DNA of 64,000 bases, taken from CBDBJR01 sp965206445. GTDB taxonomy: Bacteria; Pseudomonadota; Gammaproteobacteria; Arenicellales; Poriferihabitantaceae. The stretch covers positions 1,116,001 to 1,180,000 of the forward strand of contig CBDBJR010000002.1 of NCBI GenBank assembly GCA_965206445.1. The letters run 5' to 3'. Position 1 is the first letter of the stretch, and each line of letters starts with the position of its first letter. The position numbers and the translations under genes were made by a program. Positions 9,710 to 18,183 of the stretch are shown in pieces. The notes under the pieces were generated by a model. That model did no database searches, was not told the DNA's origin, and saw only the letters and a program-made list of their open reading frames with translations.

Positions 9710-10476
9710 TGAGTAAATCAGAAGTTGACATGAGTGAGCGCGATCCAATCGTTGTCCTCGATCAGGTTTGCAAAAACTTCGGTGAATTCAATGCCCTTAT
9801 CGATGTCAATCTCACCGTACACAAAGGGGAAAAAGTCGTTATCTGTGGGCCATCCGGGTCCGGCAAGTCAACCCTGATTCGATGCATCAACCGTCTGGAA
9901 AAGCACGACAGTGGTCGAATTGTCGTCGCCGGCAGGGAGCTAACCGGTGGACTGAAAGATATCAACATGGTGCGTAGAGATGTAGGCATGGTCTTTCAGG
10001 GCTTTAATTTATTTCCTCATTTGAAGGTAATTGGAAATCTGACCCTGGCACTGAAACTGGTACTCAAAGCGTCTGAATCCGAGGCGCGCGAAACCGCGAT
10101 GCACTACCTCGAGCGGGTACACATTCCGGAACAGGCCGACAAGTATCCGAGTCAACTATCCGGCGGCCAACAACAGCGTGTGGCCATCGCGCGCGCGTTG
10201 TGCATGAATCCAAAAATCATGCTGTTCGACGAACCGACTTCTGCGCTCGACCCGGAAATGATCAGCGAGGTGCTGGATGTTATGATCGAGTTAGCGCACG
10301 GCGGCATGACCATGATTTGCGTCTCGCATGAGATGGGGTTCGCTCGCTCAGTCGCCGACAATATCGTTTTTATGAACGAGGGCAAGATCGTTGATATGAA
10401 TCCCCCCGCAAAATTCTTTGACAATCCCAGGAGTGAGCGCGCCAAACTTTTTCTCAAACGCATTCTCTCCCATTAG
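9706..10476 (+). CDS. Amino-acid ABC transporter ATP-binding protein, HisP/GlnQ type
   Basis: A 256-aa ATPase with Walker A GPSGSGKST, FQGFNLFPHL Q-loop region, signature LSGGQQQRVAIARAL and Walker B IMLFDEPTSALDPEM, then the ISEVLDVM and VSHEMGFARSVAD blocks diagnostic for the polar amino-acid class. An internal ATG at 9730 is an alternative start. Fourth gene of the operon, 15 bp before the phosphatase-like gene. Confidence 0.92.
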   Translation: MMSKSEVDMSERDPIVVLDQVCKNFGEFNALIDVNLTVHKGEKVVICGPSGSGKSTLIRCINRLEKHDSGRIVVAGRELTGGLKDINMVRRDVGMVFQGFNLFPHLKVIGNLTLALKLVLKASESEARETAMHYLERVHIPEQADKYPSQLSGGQQQRVAIARALCMNPKIMLFDEPTSALDPEMISEVLDVMIELAHGGMTMICVSHEMGFARSVADNIVFMNEGKIVDMNPPAKFFDNPRSERAKLFLKRILSH

Positions 10477-10491
10477 CATGGATACGAAAAA

Positions 10492-11265
10492 ATGAAAGAT
10501 ATTCACAAGCTGGCTGCGTTCGGCACCGAGCTCGCCGAGTTGAGCCGCAGCATCATACGCTCGCAACCGATACGCGAAGTTGACTATGAGATCAAACCCG
10601 ATGGTTCGCCCGTGACGGCGATTGATAAAGAAGTCGAACGACGGCTGAGGGAACGCATCGATGATCGCTACCCCAATCATGGCGTTTTCGGCGAAGAATT
10701 CCCGAACCGGGATACGGGTGCGGAACGGGTATGGCTGATAGACCCGATTGACGGCACCAAACAATACGCCACCGGCATCCCGCTTTACGGCACCTTGATC
10801 GCACTGGCTGAAGCGGGCCGGTTTGTCTTCGGCGTGATGGATTTCCCCGCGACCGGCGACCGCTGGATGGGTGGGCACGGTTACCCGACTTGCTGGAACG
10901 GTCAACCGGTGACTGCCGCGCAATGCGCCGATTTGCGCGATGCGACCATAGTATGCGGCTGCCCCGGCCGGAGCAATACCGCGGAGACCGCCGGGGCTTT
11001 GACGCTTTCCGGCGCCGGATTATTCAGCGTTTGTGGTGCCGGCAGCTATGGTTTTGCCTTGGTTGCATCCGGCCGGCTGAATGTTGCGATAGACACCGGG
11101 TTGGACCCGTTCGATGTCGCCGCGCCAGTGGCGATCATTGAAGCAGCGGGGGGCTCGGCGAGTGATTGGTCAGGTCAGCCACTCACGCTCGAATCTCACG
11201 GCAACGCGTTATTCGTGAGCGATTCCGCTTTGCTCAACCCGGTAATTGCTCTGCTACAAAGCTAA
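10492..11265 (+). CDS. Inositol-monophosphatase-family phosphatase (HisN-like)
   Basis: A 257-aa cytoplasmic protein with the metal-binding signatures of the family: GEEFP (about residue 60), DPIDGTKQY (about 83-91) and the C-terminal DPFDVAAPVAIIEAAGG. These hydrolyse small phosphate monoesters such as inositol phosphates, histidinol phosphate or PAP using Mg2+. It follows the amino-acid ABC operon by 15 bp and is probably cotranscribed, which fits a HisN-like or sugar-phosphate role, but the substrate cannot be told apart by eye. Confidence 0.85.
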   Translation: MKDIHKLAAFGTELAELSRSIIRSQPIREVDYEIKPDGSPVTAIDKEVERRLRERIDDRYPNHGVFGEEFPNRDTGAERVWLIDPIDGTKQYATGIPLYGTLIALAEAGRFVFGVMDFPATGDRWMGGHGYPTCWNGQPVTAAQCADLRDATIVCGCPGRSNTAETAGALTLSGAGLFSVCGAGSYGFALVASGRLNVAIDTGLDPFDVAAPVAIIEAAGGSASDWSGQPLTLESHGNALFVSDSALLNPVIALLQS

Positions 11266-11599
11266 GCCGCCCATACGGCAGCCCTCGCTCTTCATGCCGG
11301 TCTCAGGGAATCCAACGACCGAATGCTACCGTGTATTGCCGTTTCAACCCCGGCGATCGGCTAAAATGAGCGTGTCGGTCGTGGAATTGACCGGAATTAT
11401 AAGGCACATGCCGTCTGATGGCTGGGTCACCTCCTGGCTCTATAAAGAGATTCGGGGCCGGAGCGCCCATATAATTTGCTTGCAATGCATCCATTGAAGT
11501 TGGATAATACATGATTCGGAGCGCCTGCTGGTTGGGCGGATTATGGATTTTTCGACCGGTTATGGGTTTTTTGACCGGCATTTGACAGGAATAGTGACC
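11266..11599 (+). other. Intergenic region upstream of betaine-type binding protein
   Basis: No gene was recognised in about 330 bp. TATAAT occurs at 11470-11475 with only a poor -35. A pair of near-repeats (tttcgaccggttatgg / tttgaccggca) lies around 11549-11580. The downstream gene's frame is open from 11543, but the extension reads unlike a signal peptide. Confidence 0.3.
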
Positions 11600-12631
11600 A
11601 TGGATGGGCACAATGCTACCCCCCTTTTCCCCCTCGTACGCCCTCTCTTAAAGCACGTCAGGACTAGTATTGTCGCGCTGCTGGCGTCGGTGACGGGCGT
11701 TTTTCCGGCTGCCGTCGTAACCGCCCACGCCCAGGAAAAAGTGACCATTGCCGAACTGGACTGGAACGGCGGAATCGTGATCGCGCATGTGATCAAGGCG
11801 ATCATCGAAGGTCCGCTCGGTTCCGAGGCGCAAATCATTGATGGTTTGTCGGACCAGAGCATCATCCTGGAAGAGATGGACAAAGGCGGCGGCGCCATTG
11901 ACGTGTATCCCGACCTGTGGCTGCCCAACCTGCAGAGTCTTTGGGACAAATACGTTGATGGCAACAAGACCATCGCAACCAACCGGCCCTATACCGGCAC
12001 CGAGCGGATTTTTGTGCCGCGCTACATGGCGAAAACGGTGAAATCGTTGCAAGACCTCGCCGCTCCCAGGGTCGCCGCGTTGTTTGATACCAACGGCGAC
12101 GGCAAGGGTGAATACTGGGCCGGAGACCCCGACTGGAATGCCACCAAAGTAACCCAGATCAAGTTCAAGAATCACGGTCTTAGCGAATTGTGGGAGCCGT
12201 CCGTCGTTTCCTTTCCCGCTTTCAAGACCCAGTTCAAAGCCGCGTATAGTGCGCAGCAGCCAATCCTGTTCTACTACTGGACGCCCGAGTGGATTCACAG
12301 CGCCTATGATCTCGTGGCGTTGCAGGAGCCGGAGCCGTTTGAAGGCTGCGCGGACCTGAAACTGGAACAGGCCGATTGGCTTGCGGCTTCCTCGCTGAAG
12401 TGCAAGATCGCCGATTCAAAGGCTTATGTCGCGTATTCCCGGTCGCTGGAGCAGCGCAACCCGCCGGTTGCCCGACTGCTGTCCAATATCCGCCTGGATT
12501 CGGCCATGGTCAGTGACTGGATACTAAAAGTCGGCCACGAAAAACAGGACCCGCAGGCCGTCGCCGAGGCTTGGATTAAAGCCAACTATGACACGGTGCG
12601 CGCGTGGATTAAAAATGAGCCTCAACAATGA
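11600..12631 (+). CDS. Glycine betaine/choline-type ABC substrate-binding protein (OpuAC/ProX family), orphan
   Basis: A start at ATG 11600 is preferred (AGGA about 10 bp upstream); ATG 11543 is possible. About 343 aa with a signal peptide ending near TAHAQ, then the OpuAC fold: AELDWNGGIVIAHVIKAII, DVYPDLWLPN, PTVSFPAFK-like and FYYWTPEWIHSAYDLV, the last carrying aromatic residues of the type that cage quaternary ammonium ligands. No OpuA/ProV ATPase or ProW permease is next to it. Instead its stop overlaps (ATGA) the start of the NMT1-Popeye fusion, so it may feed ligand to that receptor or act with a transporter elsewhere. Confidence 0.82.
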   Translation: MDGHNATPLFPLVRPLLKHVRTSIVALLASVTGVFPAAVVTAHAQEKVTIAELDWNGGIVIAHVIKAIIEGPLGSEAQIIDGLSDQSIILEEMDKGGGAIDVYPDLWLPNLQSLWDKYVDGNKTIATNRPYTGTERIFVPRYMAKTVKSLQDLAAPRVAALFDTNGDGKGEYWAGDPDWNATKVTQIKFKNHGLSELWEPSVVSFPAFKTQFKAAYSAQQPILFYYWTPEWIHSAYDLVALQEPEPFEGCADLKLEQADWLAASSLKCKIADSKAYVAYSRSLEQRNPPVARLLSNIRLDSAMVSDWILKVGHEKQDPQAVAEAWIKANYDTVRAWIKNEPQQ

Positions 12632-14982
12632 GGCGCAAGTGCATGAACCCATTCTCTAATCTGCGCGGCGGCGGGCGTATCGTCCTCGGTTTGGCCCTCG
12701 GTTTGGTCGTCGTCGCCGGCAACCCGGCGCACGCCGCCGACAAAATCGTGCTGCAACTCAACTGGAAGCATCAAGCGGAGTATGCCGGCTACTATGTCGC
12801 GCAGGAAAAAGGCTGGTATGCCGATGAGGGATTGGAGGTGGAAATTCGCCCGGCCATGCCAACCGACGACATGGTCGCGTTGCTCGTTGCCGGCGAAGCC
12901 GATGTTATCGTGGAATTTATGGCGAGCGCTTTATACGAGCGCGAACAAGGTGCCCCCATCGTGAATATCGCGCAGCCATTCAAGCATACGGGCCTGGATT
13001 TAATCTGCCGGCGCGATTCCGGCCTCCGCCTCCTGGACGATTTGCGCGGCAAAAAAATCGGTCACGCGCCCGGCCATGGAGAAACCGTGGAGCTCGGAGC
13101 ATTGCTGGCAAAGCTGGATATTAACGCCAAATCTTCAATCGATGCCACCAGCTGGAATCCGAAAACGGATGTCCGTCTGGTTGAATTTGAAAATGCCCAG
13201 TATGGAATAACGAGCGGCATCGTCGATTGCATCCTGTGGTATTCCTCCAAAGGTCTGGGGGTGTTCGAATCGGCAGGATTGCGCGCCGATCAATTGATCG
13301 TGTTTCCGTTCGACGGCCTCGGTTTGGGAATATTGGGAGGCGGCTTGTGGGTGCTGGAGAAACGGCTGGAAGACGCCGTTTTCGTTGATACAATGGCGCG
13401 CTTTGTGCACGTTTCCATGAAAGGCTGGCGGTGGGCGGAGGATAATCAAGCTGAAACCGTTTCCATGGTGCTGAAAACCATGGGCGACCAGAGTCCGCAG
13501 GCGCTGCTTCAGCAAACCCAAATGATGAAGGCAATCATCAATCAGGCCGCCGATTCCAACGGCACACTGGAAGCCAGGGACTACCGGCGCACCGTGGACA
13601 TTTTGCGGGATGGGATGGTCCTCGACAAAGAACCGCAAAATGCATGGACTTCTGACATCACCGACCGGGCCAACTTGTATGCAGGGGATCGCTTCGACCG
13701 CTTGCTCACGGATGTCGCCGCATGGAGCAAAAGATTTGTGCTGACGCTGATCGATCCGCGCAGCACCCTCGCGCACATCTGCTGGTTTTTGCTGGTGTTA
13801 TCCATGTTCATGCATAATTTCACCACGTTGCGTATACTGGTGGTGGTATCTTCGTTCGTCTCCATCGCCAACGATATGTTCCTGCGCTTTGATTATGCGA
13901 CGATGTTTTGGACGGTTTTTCTCATCCTCCCCAATCTGTGGCATTTGTTCTTTGCAAAGGTCGCCGATGCGATGGCAAAACTCACGGCGGAAGAAGAGGA
14001 TTTGTGGGTCAGTCAATTACAGGGTTTGTCGCGAAAGAATTGCCATAAACTTTTCAACAGCGGGCAGTGGGCGTTTGCCGGGGGAGGCGAAGAAATAGCA
14101 CGTTATGGTCATCCGATTTCCCATATATATTACATTTACGGCGGTGCCATTGTGTATTCGCGGGACGACAAAATAATTTCGCGGGTGGAAGCGCCGACCT
14201 TTGCCAACTTGTTTTCTTTCCTGGATATGGCGCCGTCATTTATGGTAACCAATATTGAAAAAGGCACGCGCTATTGGGTGATTGAAGTAGATGTTCTGCG
14301 TAAGTTAATGCACAACAACGATGACATCGGCCGGTCGCTGGATAAGGTGTTCGGCGCACAGTTTAGAAAATATGGAAGGGTTATGTCAAACCGCATTCTC
14401 GAGTTGGAAGAACGGTTAAACTCCGACAAAACCGGCGCATCGATCCACAAAACCGCGGACACAAAGCACGCCGCCCAGCCAAACGATGCGGTGAAGTTTT
14501 CGCCGGATGAAGCGCAACTGCACACCACGCGGCTGGTGTTGCTGTCCAAGGTAAACTGCCGCAAACTTCTCAAAAAAGGGCGGTGGGGCATCGCCGAAAA
14601 AGGCATGATGATGGCGATACAAGGGCAGCTGGTGTCCGATTTGTATTTCATCTCCAGCGACGGCTGTACCGTCACCCACGACGGCGAGGTTGTTGGCCGG
14701 GTGAATGCGCCGATTTTTTACGGGCAGCAGTCCATCACCACCTTGACCCCTTCGGGCTGGTCGGTTGAAGCCGACGAGGGTACGCGGTATTGGGCGATCA
14801 GCGCTTCGAATCTGCGTGATTTTATGGTCGAGAACATGGAAATCAACCGCGTGCTGGGGCTCGTGTTCCATGAGGACACCCACACCTGCAATGAAGCGAT
14901 TTTGCAGGTTCAGATGGCATATGCCTACGGCGACCGGGTGGGAGCCAACAGCCCGCGGTCGGCGCCGAACGCTTCCGGGTAA
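12628..14982 (+). CDS. NMT1-type binding domain fused to Popeye-like membrane region and two cNMP-binding-like domains
   Basis: 784 aa. Residues about 1-36 are a signal peptide (cut near AHAA). About 37-340 form an NMT1/THI5-like periplasmic binding domain (IVLQLNWKHQAEYAGYYVAQ, GWYADEGLEVEI, FMASALYEREQGAPI). About 378-447 hold three hydrophobic helices ending in PNLWHLFFAKVAD, laid out like the three-TM head of Popeye-domain proteins. Two similar cytoplasmic domains follow: LSRKNCHKLFNSGQW...EKGTRYWVIEVDVLRKLM and LSKVNCRKLLKKGRW...DEGTRYWAISASNLRDFM, an internal duplication of a Popeye/cNMP-binding-like fold. I infer a transmembrane receptor linking periplasmic ligand binding to cyclic-nucleotide-type sensing. 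It is translationally coupled to the upstream betaine-type binding protein and lies upstream of the dead amt gene. Confidence 0.75.
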   Translation: MRRKCMNPFSNLRGGGRIVLGLALGLVVVAGNPAHAADKIVLQLNWKHQAEYAGYYVAQEKGWYADEGLEVEIRPAMPTDDMVALLVAGEADVIVEFMASALYEREQGAPIVNIAQPFKHTGLDLICRRDSGLRLLDDLRGKKIGHAPGHGETVELGALLAKLDINAKSSIDATSWNPKTDVRLVEFENAQYGITSGIVDCILWYSSKGLGVFESAGLRADQLIVFPFDGLGLGILGGGLWVLEKRLEDAVFVDTMARFVHVSMKGWRWAEDNQAETVSMVLKTMGDQSPQALLQQTQMMKAIINQAADSNGTLEARDYRRTVDILRDGMVLDKEPQNAWTSDITDRANLYAGDRFDRLLTDVAAWSKRFVLTLIDPRSTLAHICWFLLVLSMFMHNFTTLRILVVVSSFVSIANDMFLRFDYATMFWTVFLILPNLWHLFFAKVADAMAKLTAEEEDLWVSQLQGLSRKNCHKLFNSGQWAFAGGGEEIARYGHPISHIYYIYGGAIVYSRDDKIISRVEAPTFANLFSFLDMAPSFMVTNIEKGTRYWVIEVDVLRKLMHNNDDIGRSLDKVFGAQFRKYGRVMSNRILELEERLNSDKTGASIHKTADTKHAAQPNDAVKFSPDEAQLHTTRLVLLSKVNCRKLLKKGRWGIAEKGMMMAIQGQLVSDLYFISSDGCTVTHDGEVVGRVNAPIFYGQQSITTLTPSGWSVEADEGTRYWAISASNLRDFMVENMEINRVLGLVFHEDTHTCNEAILQVQMAYAYGDRVGANSPRSAPNASG

Positions 14983-15071
14983 ACCATTCCCACCGGGCCT
15001 GCGCGAAGAAGGACGGTCGCATCAAAAAAATCCACTCACCAACAAGCCACCGCCAAAATAAGGAAATCATC

Positions 15072-16437
15072 ATGAGCGACGAAATCAGCTCACTGAGCAT
15101 AATCTTCACGGAATTTTATTACTGGATTACCGTGGTGTTGATGTTCTTCATCCATATCGGTTGTTGTTTGTATGAAGCCGCCGTCTCACGGTACAAAAAC
15201 CATGTGCACGCTGTTAAAAAACACCATGCTGATCCCGCGGGTCACCCTCTCGCATTTCTTGCTCGGCCGATCGATTTACTGGGCGTTCACGCATGCTCCC
15301 GGCATCACCGGTGGGCTCAACCTTGAGGCCGCCATCGCCAATACCGCGTGGTCGCAGACCATGGGGTGCACATGCAGGAGCGCATCACCGGCGTTTTCCT
15401 GGCGGTATTCCTGCCGTTCTCGTGGACCCGCGGCATCGATCGTTTCCGGCGCGCCATCGAGCGCATCACTTCCCAGGCGTTCTGGATGTTGGCGGTTGTC
15501 ATCGGCTCGGTGTTATGGGTGACCGGCGGCAGTTGAGGCTGGCACGCCGAGGGCTGGCTGGTGCAACTGCTCGGCTACCACGACGCTTACGCCGGCAGTG
15601 TGATTCACGCCGTCGCCTCCGGGTTCGCGCTTGGCATGCTGATGGTGCCCGGTTCGCGCATCGGTCGCTTCGCCCCGGACGGTACGCCGTGCAATTTGAG
15701 TCCGCGCAATCCATGGTTCGTGACCGTCGGGCTGTTCGCGCTGTATACGGGTTTCTGGGGCTTTTACATGTCTTGCCATACCCCCATGGTTGATGTGCTG
15801 GCCGGCGACGGTGTGTTCTTCTCGGCGACCACTATCTACGGCACTCCGACCACCTTGAGCGGTGTTACTCTCAACTGCGTGATGCCCCCGCCGGCGGCTT
15901 GCTGGCGGGGCACTGGGCATCAAAGGGCGACCTGTTCTGGCTCTATTCATGCGGACTTGCCGGCGTTATCGCAGCCGCCGCCGGTAGCGACCTGTATCAC
16001 CCGATTCAGGCGTTGTTGATCGCGGCGGGCGGCGCGGTTGTGGGCGTATCGCCTGCACTACTGGGTGGAACGCAAATGTAAGATTGGTGATGCGGTTGGT
16101 GCGATAGCGGTGGACGGCTATGCCGGTTTCTTTGGCGTGGTCGTGGTCGGCTTCGTACTGTGAGGCTATCCGTCTTCGCCAAATAACGACTACGCGAGCA
16201 TCAACCCCGCCGGCCAGTTTATCGGCGCGGTCATCATGTTCGGCGTGCTCGGTTTCCTGCCCGGATGGGGTATCTCCAGGATGTTGTTGCGCCTGGGTGT
16301 GCTGCGGGTGCCGCCGGAGATCGAGATCGCCGGCCTCGATACCGTAGTTAACATCGAAACCGCCGAGGATGAACTAATCCGGGACGCCGACAACAGTCTG
16401 CTGGTGCGTCACCGTGCTGCGTGGTCTCGCCACATGA
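15072..16437 (+). pseudogene. Ammonium transporter (Amt family), heavily degraded
   Basis: Fragments in shifting frames line up as one Amt-type transporter: TEFYYWITVVLMFFIHIGCC (15102 on), then KNTMLIPRVTLSHFLLG, HMQERITGVFLAVFLPFSWT, ASIVSGA, ERITSQAFWMLAVVIGSV, GYHDAYAGSVIHAVASGFAL, PRNPWFVTVGLFALYTGFWG, DLFWLYSCGLAGVIAAAAGS and NPAGQFIGAVIMFGVLGFLPG. At least five frameshifts (near 15.21, 15.37, 15.42, 15.45, 15.89 kb, and a return near 16.04) and two in-frame TGA codons at Trp-like positions (15534 and 16161) prevent a full product. It begins 90 bp after the NMT1-Popeye gene and has its own ribosome site (aggaaatcatc). Confidence 0.85.
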
Positions 16438-16465
16438 CGGCTAACCACGAGGAAGGATCAAACCA

Positions 16466-16666
16466 ATGGCCACCGGAAACTTCCAAAACTTCAACGGCGC
16501 CATCGCCGACCTCGGCCCGCTCTACCCGTTTGTGGGCGGCGAATTCATGCTGTTCTTGCTGGGTCTGGTATCCTGGCACGACTGGCACAGCTGGCAAATC
16601 CGCAGCGAAAACCAGACCGTCGCCGAGAATCTGGAAAAACTCCGGGACCAGCCGCCGACCGATTAA
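16466..16666 (+). CDS. Small protein (66 aa), possibly membrane-associated, unknown function
   Basis: ATG at 16466 behind a good ribosome site (gaggaagga at about 16450). The product MATGNFQNFNGAIADLGPLY... contains one hydrophobic stretch (FVGGEFMLFLLGLVSWHDW) and a charged tail. It directly follows the amt pseudogene and reads as intact, unlike its neighbour. I do not recognise the family; it may be an accessory peptide of the lost transporter. Confidence 0.5.
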   Translation: MATGNFQNFNGAIADLGPLYPFVGGEFMLFLLGLVSWHDWHSWQIRSENQTVAENLEKLRDQPPTD

Positions 16667-16714
16667 CGCGGGTGTTGATTGTGCGTGGCAACGGCGGCGC
16701 GTGGCCAAAGCGTC

Positions 16715-16793
16715 ATTCGCCACCCGCTAAAAACCGGCCAGGCAAGTACACAGCCCGTCGGTCCGACACCAGTCACGATGTAATCGTAGCACG
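16715..16793 (-). pseudogene. GMC oxidoreductase (choline-dehydrogenase-like) N-terminal fragment
   Basis: Minus-strand translation gives CYDYIVTGVGPTGCVLAWPV, matching the FAD-binding dinucleotide motif at the N-terminus of choline dehydrogenase and other GMC oxidoreductases (usually YDYIIVGAGSAGCVLANRL). Gly and Ala residues of the motif have changed, and no downstream GMC sequence is present. It looks like a remnant left next to the Rieske oxygenase gene, in keeping with a former quaternary-amine degradation locus. Confidence 0.5.
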
Positions 16794-16844
16794 TATTTTG
16801 GTTGATGTTATTCGGCCTCACAAGCCATAAGAACATCGTCATTG

Positions 16845-16868
16845 GCCACAACAACATTATGTTGTGGC
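16845..16868. repeat. 9-bp inverted repeat downstream of Rieske gene
   Basis: Arms gccacaaca / tgttgtggc are separated by 6 nt, 33 bp beyond the stop of the minus-strand Rieske gene. No clear U-tract follows on either strand, so a terminator or mRNA-stabilising hairpin role is only possible. Confidence 0.45.
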
Positions 16869-16900
16869 ACAGAAATAACGGTTCAACGTATAAACATCCA

Positions 16901-18064
16901 TCACTCCAAAAAGGGAGTGACTTGTTCATGCAGCATTTTGTGAAAAGCACTCCCCGGATGCTCGCTGTAACGGCTTTTCTCTGCATCAACCAGAAACCGG
17001 CTGCCGGAAAAACCGCGAGATTTATGCCCCAGATGCACGCCGGTGGTGAGCGCATTATCTTCCGCGCTGAGCGGGCCATTCATCCAGTCAATCGCCGCGC
17101 GTGAGGTACTTGAGCCTTGCACTTCAGGTGCCCCCGAATAGGCATAATCCAGCACGGTCTTTTCCGGGCCGAACGGTGTGGTGCGGTAGGTCATAAACGT
17201 ACGTGAGCCGGCCATGCCAACAATTTGCAATTCAGGGTAAACCCAGATAATCACAAAGCCATCCACTTTGCCACGCGATGTGCCAGCATCAAAATCGTAA
17301 CCTGCGTCTTTGGATGTGGTTGCCGGCAAACCCCACTCCACCAACCATTTGCCGTGTGACTCGCGCTCAAAACCACTGAACTGCATACTGCTGACGAGTT
17401 GTCGATGGGCCGGACCGGAATACTGGAAATGGTACGTGTCGATGGCATTATCAACCTGTGTTTTCCAGTTGATCGGCAGAGTATTGCTATTGCCCTCGAA
17501 GAACTCTGCGACCTCTATATCGGGAATATGCTCAGCAATTGCCACGTCCAGCCCCGGCATTTCCTCACGGATAGGGGTAGCATCAGGATTCAGATTGACC
17601 CACACGAATGCGCCGTACTCCTCGACTTTTACCTGGGGAAGGCGGATTTCACGGAGCGGAAACCCCGGTACTTTTTCCTGGTTCGGTGCGTACTGCAACG
17701 CACCATTAAGATAGTACATCCACGAGTGATAAGGGCAGCGAATGTTGCCTTTAAGATTGCCCCGGCGCTGTTCGACAAGAATGTGCCCCCGGTGCTGACA
17801 AACGTTAAAAAAACCACGCAACACGCCGTCACCGTCACGGACTACCAGTATGCTTTCGTCGCAAAAATCCAGTCGCACAAAATCACGGGGATTTTTTAGC
17901 TCCGATTTGTGTCCCGCACATAACCAGCTATTGCCATATACGCCCCTGGCTTCAGCGCGATAGACAGATGGATCATAATACCAATGCGGCGGTAATGAAA
18001 AAGGCATCTGGTATCTGCTATTGTTTTGTTGATCTGCTGTAGGCAGTGTGTTTTCAGACATCAT
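16901..18064 (-). CDS. Rieske-type ring-hydroxylating/quaternary-amine oxygenase, large subunit
   Basis: A 387-aa cytoplasmic oxygenase. The Rieske [2Fe-2S] site is complete (C-Q-H at about residue 88, then CPYHSW). The mononuclear iron region reads DNAIDTYHFQYSGPAH, with both His ligands present but spaced by seven residues rather than the usual four or five. Similar proteins hydroxylate aromatics or N-methyl groups (glycine betaine, stachydrine, carnitine); the GMC scrap, betaine-type binding protein and choline-sulfatase in the window favour an amine substrate by inference. Start MMSEN follows an AGGAGAG ribosome site. No reductase gene is adjacent. A LysR relic lies divergently upstream. 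Confidence 0.85.
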   Translation of the reverse strand: MMSENTLPTADQQNNSRYQMPFSLPPHWYYDPSVYRAEARGVYGNSWLCAGHKSELKNPRDFVRLDFCDESILVVRDGDGVLRGFFNVCQHRGHILVEQRRGNLKGNIRCPYHSWMYYLNGALQYAPNQEKVPGFPLREIRLPQVKVEEYGAFVWVNLNPDATPIREEMPGLDVAIAEHIPDIEVAEFFEGNSNTLPINWKTQVDNAIDTYHFQYSGPAHRQLVSSMQFSGFERESHGKWLVEWGLPATTSKDAGYDFDAGTSRGKVDGFVIIWVYPELQIVGMAGSRTFMTYRTTPFGPEKTVLDYAYSGAPEVQGSSTSRAAIDWMNGPLSAEDNALTTGVHLGHKSRGFSGSRFLVDAEKSRYSEHPGSAFHKMLHEQVTPFLE

Positions 18065-18183
18065 ACTCTCCTGATAACGGTGTTTCTAACCAGCCTTAAG
18101 ATACGTTATGATGATTCAAAATAATGTTCAAATGATTAATTTACAGCCATATACATACGTATCCGTAATGCGAATTTTACAAA

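Noticed and set aside
15534..16163. TGA codons at Trp-like positions in the Amt relic, hinting at TGA-to-Trp recoding
   Set aside because: TGA is used as a normal stop in many intact genes here (for example ATGA overlaps at 4290, 6121, 23264), and the relic has several frameshifts as well.
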